A stretch of DNA of 64,000 nt from Capitella teleta (Eukaryota; Annelida; Polychaeta; Capitellidae): NCBI GenBank assembly GCA_000328365.1, contig KB306133.1, positions 45,911 to 109,910 on the forward strand. The letters run 5' to 3'. Both the position numbers and the translations under genes were made by a program. The notes beneath the pieces are model-generated. The model was given only the letters and a program-made list of their open reading frames with translations. It had not been told where the DNA came from and made no database searches. Position 1 is the first letter of the stretch, and each line of letters starts with the position of its first letter. Of the stretch, positions 11,888-48,267 are shown piece by piece.

Positions 11888-12183
11888 ACCCGTCTCCTGG
11901 GAGTGCGGACTGGAGACGACAGAACCAAGTCTGACGCCAAATTGTCGGTCTGATAAAAAGTTGGGGGATAAAAACCGGTAAATGGCACCGAAGGCTCATG
12001 CTAAAATGATCGGGCATCATGCTTTTTAAAGACATGAGTAATTCAAAGAGAGTAAAAGGAAGGTTGTAGGACTCGGTATTGTTAGAGTTATAATTAGCTA
12101 CCTTCCTTTCTGCTTTATCTTTGTACTGTTGAAACTTGTCAGTGTAATGGCTTGTTGATGAGTTAAGAGCGAACTAATCAGCC

Positions 12184-13160
12184 CAGAGATACTCTATAGC
12201 ATGGATTGATCGCTCACATTGGTATAATGTTGCCGAAGTTCGTTATGATAGCGACGAGATTCAAAGCGACTAAATACTTCCGGTTATCAATAATCACGGC
12301 TTGAAGAATAGGTCGAGATCGAGAGCAACAACAAATTGACAGATTTTTTTTGCAGCAAAGTGGGAATTATCGGTTGCATGAATCTAAAACCTTAATTTAG
12401 ATGAAATCGTTAATGATTTTTGAGTGAAGATTTTGAGCCAAAGTACGACGAGATCTATAAGAATCAGCTCTCATCTGCAGTAATTGATGCATTGAAGATA
12501 ATTTTAAAACATCAAATAGCGATTTCAAGAGAACAGTAAACTCAGCTTGATGCATGCAATCGAGATTATTCTTTTTATAGGTTTTACTACATTAAATTAA
12601 AACGTTTTAATAAAATAATATAGTACGACACTCTGTCATTTGCATCCTCTAATAATTAATAATTATATATTGTTTTGCTGCAATACAATTTCAATTCAAT
12701 TCTCTGAGCTTCATGGACACTATTCGCCTTTGGAAAGCAAAGCAACTAATTGCAATTTAAATGATTTGATGTGAGTGGCTTTTTTTTTTTTTTTTTTTTA
12801 CATCAATTCAATACAAAATCTCATAAATACCAGTCATTCATGAATAGGCTTACAATGTTTAATGGAATCACAAGAGCATATGAATTGTGAACATAGTGAA
12901 ACTATGGAACTCCAGTGTGATATATTGCAGCTCATTCATAAAATTTTATTTCACCATGAATATTTCAACATGATAGAACACTTTATAATAAACTATGAAA
13001 AATGCTCATGAAAGGGAAGAGCCCTGAGAACAAAACTTCAGATAAAAAACAGTCTTTAAAATAAATAAAATCTACAGCTAATACCCCTCAAAAAAAATAA
13101 AAATATATATATATTAATAATAACAATAATACTACTAATAATAATAATAATAAAATATAA

Positions 13161-13244
<84 letters not shown>

Positions 13245-14493
13245 CATAATCATAATCATAATAAATAGAATGGAAAAAATAAAAATAGGTTAGTAAACAA
13301 ATTATTTCCTCCTCTTCATTGGACTGGACGGCAATTAATGAGACACTGTATTGTTTCTTCTTTTGGCACCCAGTGTTCCCACAAACTCTTAACTTGCAGC
13401 ACAGGATTTTTCTGATATGTTTTCCAGGTAACTGCAATTGGAAAAAGTATCACATTTCATTTGGGATCAAAATCAATAATTATTACCTGAGGCAATTAAA
13501 GAATGATATTTGGTATGCTACATCGTAATTAATGGAGCGGTCGATCATCCAAGGAAAATTACTCAGCATCTCATAATCTGTGGAAAAATACGTTATGAGG
13601 AAGCTCATTAAATATATCGCTTTGAATTCATACTCACCAGTACTCACAAGGTTTGCATAATTATTTTATTTCAATCCACGAGCAAATACTCCTATAAGGC
13701 AAGTATTCTACGTCTTATTAACCACAATATGAATCCCTGAAAATATAATACTTTTTCTTTTGGGCCTCATGCATGAATAAAATTATGTAATTTCCCTGCG
13801 GTTTTTTCCCTTGAAAATGGTATACACACAAGATTGAGGTGTTAAAATTTTGTGTTGTGTAGAAAGAGTGTGATGACCTCATTAATAAATCTATTTGTTT
13901 ATTTGAGAAAAATAATATGATTAAATATTATTCGATCATCAATTCATTAAATAATCAATCAGCCACATTATTGGTAATGCCTTTTATGCATTGGATCATC
14001 AATGAAAACAATTATTCAATTAATGTTAATTTTGCTATATAATATCTTGATCAATAAAACGTGCAAAGGTGTTTTCTCAAGATTAACTGACATCATGATG
14101 ATCAGCAATGTGATCCTTTACCTGTGCATAGATGTCACTTGCATCTCATTATCTGCATGTTGATGTTGAATACTGTATTCCATTTGGACAGTGTTCTGAA
14201 AGTTAGGATTAAAGCACCAATTGTGGCGTTTATACTTCGAATCACACTCACCTCGTTTGAATCTGATGACCTGCTCAACTTTTCATGCCATGATAATAGG
14301 GACACATCATAAGTTCACAAGAATAAAAGGTTTTTCGTTCCGCATTTACGATCAGCTGTTCGTTGCCAATGTTATTGAATGTAAATTCTATCAACCGGAA
14401 ATAAATTTTCTCCTTATTCGATGCGTTATGAATTTAGCGAACTTCGAGCGGCTTTTTCAGTGAGCGATCAATCCATGCTATAGAGTATCTCTG
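12184..14493. mobile_element. Non-autonomous DNA transposon, copy 1, 34-bp ITRs
   Basis: The ends are perfect 34-bp inverted repeats starting CAGAGATACTCTATAGCATG. The target duplication ATCAGCC (7 bp) lies at 12177-12183 and 14494-14500, inside the LINE. The interior has no transposase frame but holds an (AAT)n array. The first bases fit the loose hAT end rule, but a 7-bp duplication is unusual for hAT, so the superfamily is open. A second copy starts at 39980. Confidence 0.85.
13112..13263. repeat. (AAT)n microsatellite
   Basis: A long, almost pure AAT array inside the DNA transposon. Frames across it give poly-Ile or poly-Tyr and are not genes. Confidence 0.95.
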
Positions 14494-14811
14494 ATCAGCC
14501 AGTGTTTCGGCAATGCTCTCCTTGTCACTGGCAGTGTCGCCGCTTCTTGTGGTCAAGTGATAGATCTGTTGTCCTTTATACTTGCCACTGATCTTCCGGA
14601 CCATATCCCTGGTTTTCTTAACAGATGAATGTGTGGTTAATTTTTTGATTAGAAATTTTTCCATGATGCTCTTTTGCTGGCCTTAATCACCATGCGGACA
14701 ACAGCCTGAGCTTTTCTGTAGCTAAACAGATTGTCATCGTTAGGGTGGTGTCTAAATTTTTGGAGGGCCGCTCTCCTAAGCCTAATGGCTTTTTTTGCAT
14801 TCATTGGTATA

Positions 14812-15666
14812 TCAGGGTTCTCTGCACTTAGTGGAACTGCAGGATTTCGGAATGGTTTCATGTGCTATTCTAATTAAAAGTGCGGTAAAAATATCAAGAG
14901 GATCATCAACATCCTCAAAGATATCTTCGGTGATCTCTGTCTCACACAGCGAGCCGAAGGCAGTCCAATCTGCCAGTTTAAAAACCCATTTAGGGTGTGA
15001 GAGTGATGGCCGGCATTCACTTGAGATAAAAATGGGGAAGTGATCGCTCCCATGTTGGTCAGTATCAACTTCCCAGGTAAAATCAATATGGGCAGAAGGA
15101 CTGCAAAGAGACAAATCAATCACAGTAAAAGAACCGCTGGCCGCGTGCAGATAGGTCTGCGACCCGGTATTGAGGATGGAGAGATCATTGCCAGCAATGA
15201 AATCTTTCACCACCCGACCAGATGGTCTCGGTTCCTCACCGCCCCACAACTCGCTGTGAGCATTAAAATCACCTAGAAGCAGAAGGGGGGGAGGGAGTTG
15301 CTGGACAAGTCTGTCCAGTCCCCCAAGATCGCCATACGATCTCCCAGGAGGAAGATAGATAGAACAGATAGTCAACAGTCGGTGCAGTGTCACTCGAACT
15401 GCGACTGCCTGCAGATTGGTCGTTAAAGGTATGTGCTGATGGGGAGTGTCCTTTTTAACGAGGACACCACCACCACCAACAGCCCTACCATCTATTCCTA
15501 GGGTGCATTTTTTTTAAGTGTTGAAATCATTCAAGGAACAACTGTCTGAATCTTTAACTTTAATTTCTTGCAGACATAATACTGTTGCATCCTTTTGAGC
15601 CACGAGTGTTTTTAACTATTGAAAATTGGCTCTGAAACCTCTACAGTTCCATTGTAAAATCGTCAT
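14812..15666 (-). pseudogene. LINE ORF2 start: AP-type endonuclease
   Basis: ORF2 begins MTILQWNCRGFRANFQ at 15666, the standard non-LTR endonuclease opening, and an in-frame stop follows at once. Further on are ATVLCLQEIK, LLLGDFNAHSELWG and GSDHFPIF, the catalytic-core motifs of AP-like endonucleases that nick target DNA. Confidence 0.75.
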
Positions 15667-16217
15667 TTTGTCTATTAGGAGGGGCCCTTTATAGGGCTCG
15701 TTCCCTCCTTTGTGGATTGCATCTTCCCTGGTGTCAGGGAAGTGGAAGGAGGCACATCCACGCCATATCCTCCTCAAGAGAGAGATCGATGGCATCGAGG
15801 TCTAAGACACAGGCGATCGGTGTCTTTTTTCCCTTGTCCCGAGGAGGGTGCTGGCTTCGGTGTGGGTATTGATGACGACTTTGCAGCCGAACTCACTATT
15901 GTTTTTTCTTTGGATTATTGTTGTTGTCGTTTAGGTTTTGGTGGTATTGATGTTGAAGTTGTTGAAGTTATTGAAGTTTGGATGTCAGTACTGCCTTTCC
16001 CAGATGATGGGGAAGGCGCCCTAGACGAGGACAGAATCCTGTCGCTTGCCATAACATCCCCAGCACACCATTGGGTCCCAGCTGACACCCATTTTCTTTT
16101 TTGACAACACCGAAGCAAAATTATTCCGGTGAGAGGTGTTGGTTTGACACGCTGCCTTGCCTCCGAGAAAGAGATGTTCTCTGTGGTCTTGAGGCGCTGG
16201 ATCTCTCTCTCCTCAAG

Positions 16218-17077
16218 TCACTTGGGGCAGTTCTTATTCAAAGCAGTAGGCCTATGTTCTCCGGAACAGTTTACACAGCAGGCCTTTTGGGTGCACTGCC
16301 GGTCATCATTGTGCTCTTCGCTTGTGCACTTTGCGAAAAAGGGCTTGCGTCTACATGTATCTTTATGATGGCCGAATTTGAAGCACTGGAAGCATCTAAG
16401 GGCATTTGGGATGTCAGCATCCACCTTGATGTTCAGGTAGCCTGCCTTGATCTCCTTAGGTAGAACCGAGGAGTCAAAGGTCAGGATTAACGTTGGGGAA
16501 CAAATCTTTTTCTTCCTTAGTATAATAAATTTTCCGTGCTTCTGTGACACCCTCTTCGGAGAGACCTTCCACAATCTCATCCTCAGGGATGTCACGCAGT
16601 GCAGGGCACCGAATGACTCCTTTTTTTGTTTTGAGTCTCCTGTGAGGAGTAACTTGGACAGGGGCTGTATAGAACGTGCTCAATTTCAATAGGTTTGGGA
16701 TATGACCGTCACGGCTGACGCTGACGATCAAATCACCATTCCTCAGTCTAATAACCTTTTCGACTGTTCCGTTAAGCCCCTTGAAGACAAGGTGGCCAGC
16801 CATAGGAGAGACCTTGGACATTGGCTTGTTCTCTGAAGTGCCGGTAATCATGTAGTACCCCGGGAACCTTGCGGAACGCCTCGGTAAGTCCGTTGTCGTG
16901 CAGTGGTCGACTTCTTTGAGCTTTTTTTCTTTTTTTTTTTTTTTTTTGTGGGGTCTGAGGTGGGGGGTTTAGGTTTTCCATAAAATATGGAGTGTTTCGA
17001 CACCGATTTATTTCTTTGAAATTATCATGAACTATTTCTTCAAATGTTAAACTTTTTATTCGCAACCTTTTGGACAA
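16218..17077 (-). pseudogene. LINE ORF1 (zinc-knuckle protein), broken
   Basis: Overlapping frames encode a lysine-rich N-terminus and then two CCHC-type knuckles, CFQCFKFGHHKDTC and CCVNCSGEHRPTALNKNC (about 16370-16220). ORF1 proteins of this type bind the element's RNA. The frame is interrupted more than once. Confidence 0.65.
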
Positions 17078-17400
17078 ACATTTGGTTGATTAAAACGGTA
17101 ATTAATGACCATGATCGAAAACGCAAGAGATTTATCCTAAATATCATAACGCATTTTCGAAAAACGCAAGATGATCATATACGTATGTTCAAAATCGATA
17201 GAAGAATAGCCTTTCTCTGACGGAGAACGTGCGTTATGATATCCATGACTGTCATGTCCGATGCATGCTCTGGTATTATTCTATGTAAAAATACAATTAT
17301 GTAATGTCCTTACATCAATATATTTCTTGCAAATATACTATAGAACGATCGAGGACTAATGGCCAGACTACCTATTATAAATATTGATGGCCAGGTTGTA

Positions 17401-17460
17401 CTTGGATTGCAATGAAATAAATAAAGATGATTATTTTTATTTATTTCATTGCAATCCAAG
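17401..17460. repeat. Perfect inverted repeat (25-bp arms, 10-bp loop)
   Basis: 17401-17425 is the exact reverse complement of 17436-17460. Both arms contain an AATAAA-type word, so an AATAAA hexamer faces each way. Confidence 0.95.
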
Positions 17461-18048
17461 TAATTTCAATGTTTATGCATCCCGTACTCTATAACTGCCT
17501 CCCGACGCACATATTTTTGGTGTCATATATCTTCTACAATAATACTGGTCTCTGCTTTCAAACATGCAGATATAGTTTTCATTACTCAGTTGGATCTAGA
17601 AACCGAATGAACATAAAAAGACATTTTATTGAACTCTCAAAAATGGAATGTACAATTAAGATATTGAAAGACAAGAAAGACAATGTTGAAAACAAATAAA
17701 GGTTGATTTGTTACAATAGTTAATACATGCACTCATATCAAACCAAATTTCCAAAAACAATTAATCAATTTTGAAGTTCTTGTCAAAAAAAAAATGGTGC
17801 CTTGATAAATATAATTTGAAAAAAATATAGCATATCAAATTCATGTGGTCATAGAGCTCCGTGCAACTGATCGGGTAATTGAGAAAAATGTACAATTCAA
17901 GGTGAGAGTTAGGTAATAGCAGGATGTTGTATGCACTTTCATTGATCAGTAATCAAGATTTGCTAAATCCAGTTCCAACCACAAGCACTGATGGAGTATT
18001 CACAACATATTTTCATCTCCAATTCATAATAACATCCACCTAGATATA

Positions 18049-18049
<1 letters not shown>

Positions 18050-18105
<56 letters not shown>
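18050..18105. repeat. A run plus (TA)n microsatellite
   Basis: About 17 A residues followed by an uninterrupted TA array. Confidence 0.95.
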
Positions 18106-18108
<3 letters not shown>

Positions 18109-19126
18109 AGAAAAATAAAATGAATCATAATCACTATCACTGCAATAAATGAAGCATCTGGGAATACGTGAATAAGTGAACAACCTTCATTAATGTATAT
18201 AGTATAATTATACACATGGTATTCAGTTCAGAGGAAAAGAAAACCAAGAAGTAGCAAACAACAAAGTTGTTGTGAAAGTAAATACACAACTTGTGTATGT
18301 TTTATTCTGTTCAGATATAAATTGAATTCATTCCTTCATCTGTTATACATTGTCTTTTTAACAATTAATATAATTTTATAATATTATTCTGAATATTCAA
18401 GTACTACCATATGATATGCAACTGCAATGCTTAGCTGCAAAATTTACCAATGTCTGCAATAAATATTAGTCTGAGTATCTCTAAATTTATATCATATATG
18501 AGTGTATATTTTGGCATAATACTCTTTCAACTACGACACTGATGTATTGTACGTGACATGCACTGCTGACTTACTAACACAATGCATGTCAGATATCATG
18601 CTGTCACTCATTATCGCTCGTCAAACAAAAGTCAGCATTTCAAATAGTTATTCACAATCACTGACAATGAACCCACCACGTACATCGTTCCGTGTAAATA
18701 CGAGCTTTTGACTTTTGAGGATTTCAACCCGATTTTGTGACAGGTTCGATCATGTTGTTTCGATCGCCTCAGAAGATAATTTCTCAGAAATTATCAGCTC
18801 AGCTCAGTTTCTATAAAATAGTAACGTTTTCTTCCAAGTGAAGGCGGCATTGAAATGATAATGTACCAAGAGTGACGTTATGGTTGGAATCGACCAGCAC
18901 ACAAAAGCAACGTAAGAATGGGGTTGTTAAAGCGTATAATTAACAATGTTTGAAGTATTTTAAAGAATTCCAACAATGTTATTAGTATCTTAATGAGGGT
19001 TTAATCTATTCAAAAATATTAATTTCAAATCAAAACGCGCTCGAAATTATTGGTTTATTGTCACTTCAAAAGTATATATAGTATATATATCTTTATATAG
19101 GATGCTAGTCATAGCGTGTGATAAAA

Positions 19127-19474
19127 ATAATGATTTGCAGATCCGTGTTTGGCTGACATGAATTTGACGATTCTGATTGGAAGAAACTTGTGGCAAAATT
19201 ATTATTCTTTCTATTTTCGAAAAAAAAAATAAATAAATAAAAATAAAATATCAAGGGTTTTAGTCACAGGACACGCTGATAACACGAGGCCCATTGTAAA
19301 TGATGGGAACTTGATGTTTCATGACAGGGTATGACGTCACGCCTAATTAGCAATATATCTCCCGCGAAATCGTTAGTGATGATATTCCTTGTGTGGGCCA
19401 GGTATAGGAATCATCTTTGGTGCATCAAATAACGGCTGAAAGTCAATTTTTAACCAGTTCTCCCTCCCTTTAAC
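19127..19474. repeat. Repeat A, right-half copy ending in a foldback
   Basis: Matches about 3072-3356. Its right end runs into a near-perfect palindrome (19449-19499) in which the terminal 25 bases are repeated in inverted orientation. Confidence 0.55.
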
Positions 19475-19499
19475 TTAAAGGGAGGGAGAACTGGTTAAA
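19449..19499. repeat. Near-perfect palindrome (25-bp arms, 1-bp centre)
   Basis: 19449-19473 is the exact reverse complement of 19475-19499. It sits at the right end of a repeat A copy, as if the end had been copied back on itself. Confidence 0.95.
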
Positions 19500-20480
19500 G
19501 TTAAAGTTTAAGCACCCGAACTGATCGAGGCTTTTTAACAATGATATCAGTATAAGTACGTGCGCTTAATCAAAAACTTGTAAAGCCAGAAACATAATAA
19601 TGCTGCGTTTTATCTTGTGAATAATTGTTCTATCTAACCTCGAAATGTAATGCATCTAGCACTGCGCGTTTATTTATATTAGGCCGATATCTTTTCGAGC
19701 AACCCTCGTGTATTATAATTATAATATTTTATTACTCCTTTTGGTGGCAACAGGGGCCAAAATCTGTACCCGGGTACCTGTTGCTGTACAGTTTATAATC
19801 TACAATGACTGAGCAGATTCTGGACGAATGTGAAACTATACGCCTATATATATATATATATAGTGTGCGTTGTTTGGGCCACGATTGATCTTTCAATAAC
19901 CTCGTTCTTCGGAATCAAGGTAAAAGCAGACAGAGTAACAATACCTTGGTCAATAAACAGCAGAGGCTTCAATATTAATTGTCTCTATAAACAACAGAAA
20001 CACGATATTGTGCGAAATGATGAAAGGCGTTGGCCATGCAGAGAGCATAGGGAATCCCGATCGTTGAGACTGCCTACTTTCTCTTTCGGTCGAAATTCTG
20101 ATGACAACATGAAACCACGAGAAAACAAAATGTGCGGATGGTTATTCATTCCCAGCAAGGTTATGCTCACTCATGAATGCGTTATGCGTTACCATAGATA
20201 AATTAATAATATTGTATACATTTCAGGATAGGAAGAACATGGTAATTGTGAGAGATGGGGCCACTTAAGATAAGATAAGATAAACATTTAATGCCCTAAG
20301 GAAACTTGGAAAGGGTTAAACAATGCTCATCTTTTGGTCCTTTAAATTCGTTCAAACACACTGAACTGAAATCCAAAAGGAAAACAAAACAGCAAAAACA
20401 ACATGTGGACATAAATAACAACGTACAACAACAACCCAATTACGGTCGTCAATGTTTTAAAGGTTTAGATCGAACGAATT

Positions 20481-20529
20481 TGAAATTAATTGAATCAGTT
20501 CGCATTCTGAACTGATTCAATTAATTTCA
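20481..20529. repeat. Perfect inverted repeat (21-bp arms, 7-bp loop)
   Basis: 20481-20501 is the exact reverse complement of 20509-20529. Confidence 0.95.
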
Positions 20530-21594
20530 TTGAGGAACTAACGCGATACGCAATGAAAGTTGTTTATCTCGGATATTTGTTAAAAGGCCTGAATATTTTT
20601 ATGATGTTTCTGCAACAACGCAATCCGTTAACTACAGCCGGCTTAGGCGCATTTCACTGGCCGCTGCACCAGCTAGGATACTGTTTTGATCAGCACTTCA
20701 GATATTTAGGCGTCATTTCGACGAATTCATAAACGACCAAATAATTAAAATGCGCTTTTTGATCCATTTTTATTAATTAGTTGCATTACGTACACTTATT
20801 GTGGCCAAATTCCCAGAAACCTCAAAATTGAGAGGCTTAAAATCTCACTTCAATCTCGCGTTCGATTGTATGTGGTTGCATGTGATGTCATAAAATCAAT
20901 TATCCTATTGTTAATTAATGTAGGCATGCAGAGTGAGTTGTTTTATCAGCAGTTCTGAGGACATTAATTTCGCACTCATCTCGCTTCAACCTATACTGCA
21001 TCAGCAACAAAGCCGTATTATATTGGTCCTGGATTTTAATCATAGCAGACAGCATGTTTTAAACTAAATCTCTCTGCATTTACAAGAGCATATAGAATCG
21101 ATCTACAACTTTCCGAAATGAACAGAGGTCCTGTTTAATCCAGTAAAACACATATTTTCAACATTTTACAGAATTGCCCAGCTGGCAGTGGCACGGTTTT
21201 CTTTCTACAATATCACAAAGAAATAATTTAGCTGTAAATATTGTTATTGTGCATAAAGGATGCTGACCATGCATACAAAGACCACATGCATTTAACATTA
21301 TTATTAAATTAAATAATTCTGATACACTAATGCCAAGCTTTTATTCCTTTTGTTGGTGCAAAAGATAATAAAACAACAGCAACCATTTGAATTAAAAGCA
21401 AACATTTGAATTTTTTTTCAAATTTTTATACCCCCCCGCCAACAAAAAAATTTCATTGAATCATCCTCATAATGAGCTCCAGTTAAATGTCTATCATTGA
21501 TACATAAAATTGCTACACAAACACAAATTGAGACAAAGAAGCTTCACATCAAATACAAAATGCAGGCAGAAATTCTTATCATTTGTTACCCTCT

Positions 21595-21600
21595 TTTATT
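21595..21600 (-). terminator. Probable polyadenylation signal of gene 2
   Basis: AATAAA on the minus strand, about 205 nt after the gene 2 stop codon, a usual 3' UTR distance. There is no transcript evidence. Confidence 0.45.
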
Positions 21601-21803
21601 TATCAATCGCAGAAAGTAATTAAATCTAAAGGGATGCAATAAAAGTATATTGGTATTAACACAGCATGCATATCGAATAATGGACAAACATAGCTTGGGT
21701 AGATAGAAAAATATGTAGAATATTATGTCAGGAAAATATGTAAAATGTTCATCAAACAATCTTGAAACAGATAGTTAAGAAATTTAAGTGATATGAACTC
21801 AAA

Positions 21804-45659
<23,856 letters not shown>

Positions 45660-45664
45660 AACGA

Positions 45665-45905
45665 ATATGTATGCAGATAAATTTTGGTACTTACACCTCA
45701 CTCACGGCCGGCTATCTCCTGCACAGAGAAAGGCCTCCATTCTGCATCGTCTGCCAGTCTTTTAACTATAAACATTATATTATTTTATACAATGAGTTGA
45801 TTTGTACTTTTTTGAAAATTTTAGCATACCTAAAAAGGATCGTATTTTTGTTTACCAATTTTCACATTTCTTTACTTTTGTGCTGGTCGCAATTTCAAAG
45901 ACTCC
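45665..45905 (+). mobile_element. LINE 3' fragment just upstream of gene 2
   Basis: Encodes LTAGYLLHRERPPFC, matching the ORF2 tail (HLTRGYLLRRELPPFC) of the LINE at 9795-17085, then the shared TTTGTGCTGGTCGCA. It begins within about ten bases of the predicted gene 2 start codon, on the opposite strand. Confidence 0.6.
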
Positions 45906-48267
45906 AATATCATTATGTACTCTTCCGACCTCTGACTGACTTCCTTGGGTTCTATCAGCTGTTCATGCACTGAGCTTGCGAATCGTGTTCTCCACATCTG
46001 TTCCTTTTCCCCTTGTGTGCATTTACTTTTACGTACATTTAGAAAATCTTCTCACTTTCAGCTAAGCTGTTTTCCCTTGATATTGATTGATCTGAGTACT
46101 TTCCCTCAATTGCCCCAACTATCTCTAACATCATGTTTGTGTACTTTCTCTTTCTCTCCTCAATATTTAAATACATCACATAATTATAATATAAAGATAC
46201 TTTTTTTTCCAGCGATTTACTTTTGGGGGGTTGTAATACTATTACTTGTTATGCCAACTTTTAGATCATATGATAAGCATTCTGCTTTCTGTTACCTTTG
46301 TCATAATGAATGCATACAAATGCAATGCAAATAATAACTCTTTTTGTAACCTCGAAGGCGTTGCGTTATGATCCTGTACAGTTGTATGAACGAGTGTGTT
46401 CTGATTCTGCAAGTTTCATATATATACGTACATGGGTGCGTTATGATCATCCAAGAATTTATGTCACATTTAGTAAAACAAATCCTTTTTTTTTTTAATT
46501 AAAAAACTCTGTCACATACATAACAAGACCTCTAGCAAATGAAAGAGCATGATGACCCGATTAATTTTTCCTTTTATTTTTCCCCTAATTCTCTTTTCAT
46601 GTTCACTTTCTCACCTGTAAAATATCAGATTGTTCTACACGTGAGGACTTTGTGGCCAGTGATAATTATCTTGAAATGCAGCTATAAGTGTAAATAAAGT
46701 GATATATTACAGAAAATAAAAAGTAAAAATGAATATATTCTATATAACTTTTACTTTCAGTTGGCATGTTGCCAAATGCTTTCACCCTCAATTCATTTGT
46801 TATTTTATTTCATCTTCAATAAATATTTTATTATTTATTTATATGCATTTATTCATGATGTATTATTGATCACTGTGTCAAATGTGACAAAGATTAGGAA
46901 TGAATATGCATGACCATTTGATACATGGCAGCTAGATCTCAGGAGACACGTGTATATGTATACACAGGTATGGTAAAGGTACATGCATGCTAACCTGCTA
47001 ACCAGGTCGAGGCGGACCATTTTTTGTTCAACATACGTACCTAAATCGACGCACGTACCTAGAAGTAGGTACGGGTGTACCTAGATCGTCGTACGCTCCA
47101 TATTGCAGCTTAAAACTACACATATTTATCGTTTTCTCATAAATATTGATGCCATGTAAATTAGAAAAACATTCCCTGGGAAGCTCTGAGCTATTTTGTA
47201 GTCGATTATGTAACTTTGTTCTACTTCCTGTTTCTCCATTCGAGAGCCCTCAAAAGCTGCCTGCCCATTACATGTACTGCAGGTAAATTGACATAGGGAA
47301 AGTACTAAACGGTATAAAATGGGTTTTGAAATACCAAATTGTGCATAAACCATCCCTCTATCCACCTGACTTGGCCCCTTAAGGATTATATGTTGTGGAA
47401 AAATTATATTCGACAATGAACAGGGGAGGAGGTAGGGTGTACCTAGATCAACGTACGCTGGCATACCTAGATCGTAGTATGACTTGATGGTGTGTTTACT
47501 CAAGGGAGTCGAGGCATATTTGTCTTCCTAAATGTGCATATACTACTGTAAACAACTAAACAGATTGTTTCACTAATTTTATTAATTGCTATCTGGCTGT
47601 GAGATGCATGGTGATGGCACCCAACTAACTTACAAAGTAATACATTTATTCGGATTTCAGATGTTGTACACTGTATTTCACCATGCATATGAAATTATAA
47701 ATTATAGTGATATCTTAAATGTATGGGCGGCAATTCGGCAACATTTATAAGACAAACCCTTGACTATTGAATAAACTGTCATATAATTTGTGTCGAGTAC
47801 ATATATATACATATTTACAGGGCTCAAAATAAGATCCAACTATATTCAATAACAATTCATTTCAATTACGACTAACAAAGTATCACTTAGGTAAGTAGCT
47901 GCGGTAGGCCTTACAATTGTCCCAGTTCCATCTGCTCAGAATTGTGTTGCCAGTTGGATTTGATTCTCATTCTATCAATACTTACTCATCCATGCTAATT
48001 TGTTAATTTGTTCTTGTATCTACTTCTGTTCTGTAGTTAAGTTTTCTTCTCTCCCACTAACCACAGGTGACAGAAAATGTTTATGAAGTATGTGCCCATT
48101 CAGGCCTGAGGATCCGTCATCCAGCATTAACTTGGATATCCCAATTCCAACATGAAACTTATCACATGTAATGCATTTAGCTTTTTTTTTTTTCTGATAG
48201 CAACTGTTACACTATTAAAGAACATTTCATTGAAGCACGAATTACTCAACACTTTGTAATATAAACG
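45906..48267. other. Intergenic DNA upstream of gene 2
   Basis: No supported gene. Degenerate copies of a TACCTAGATCGWCGTACG-type word lie at about 47031-47098 and 47438-47482. The rest is AT-rich with short T and A runs. Confidence 0.45.

Larger units (their letters stand above)
9795..17085 (-). mobile_element. RNase H-bearing LINE (I/Jockey-like), split by a DNA transposon
   Basis: A non-LTR retrotransposon on the minus strand: ORF1 with zinc knuckles (about 17077-16218), ORF2 with AP endonuclease (15666-14812), reverse transcriptase remnants (about 14664-14501, then 12176-11194), RNase H (11063-10398) and a 3' region ending in a CATT-type tail near 9795-9807. A 2,310-bp DNA transposon occupies 12184-14493; without it and one target copy the coding frame rejoins. 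The RT core has a large internal deletion, because the sequence passes from the N-terminal linker to FLSDRQFGV and GVPQGS. A roughly 100-bp segment near 10000-10120 is tandemly duplicated in the 3' UTR. The element is dead. Confidence 0.8.
17086..21594. other. Intergenic DNA between the LINE and the 3' end of gene 2
   Basis: No supported gene. It holds three foldback palindromes (17401-17460, 19449-19499, 20481-20529), an A run followed by a (TA)n array (about 18050-18105), repeat A (19127-19474), a short TA array near 19845 and a GATAA-type array near 20270 that may be the tail of a reversed LINE. Confidence 0.5.

Noticed and set aside
13056-13437. Poly-Ile and poly-Tyr proteins
   Set aside because: Direct translation of an (AAT)n microsatellite.
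15712-16463. Plus-strand reading frames opposite LINE ORF1
   Set aside because: Shadows of the minus-strand LINE; no recognisable domain.
20270-20515. LINE 3' end with GATAA tail
   Set aside because: The tail resembles LINE ends, but no coding remnant or second copy in the window supports it, so it is only mentioned in the intergenic entry.
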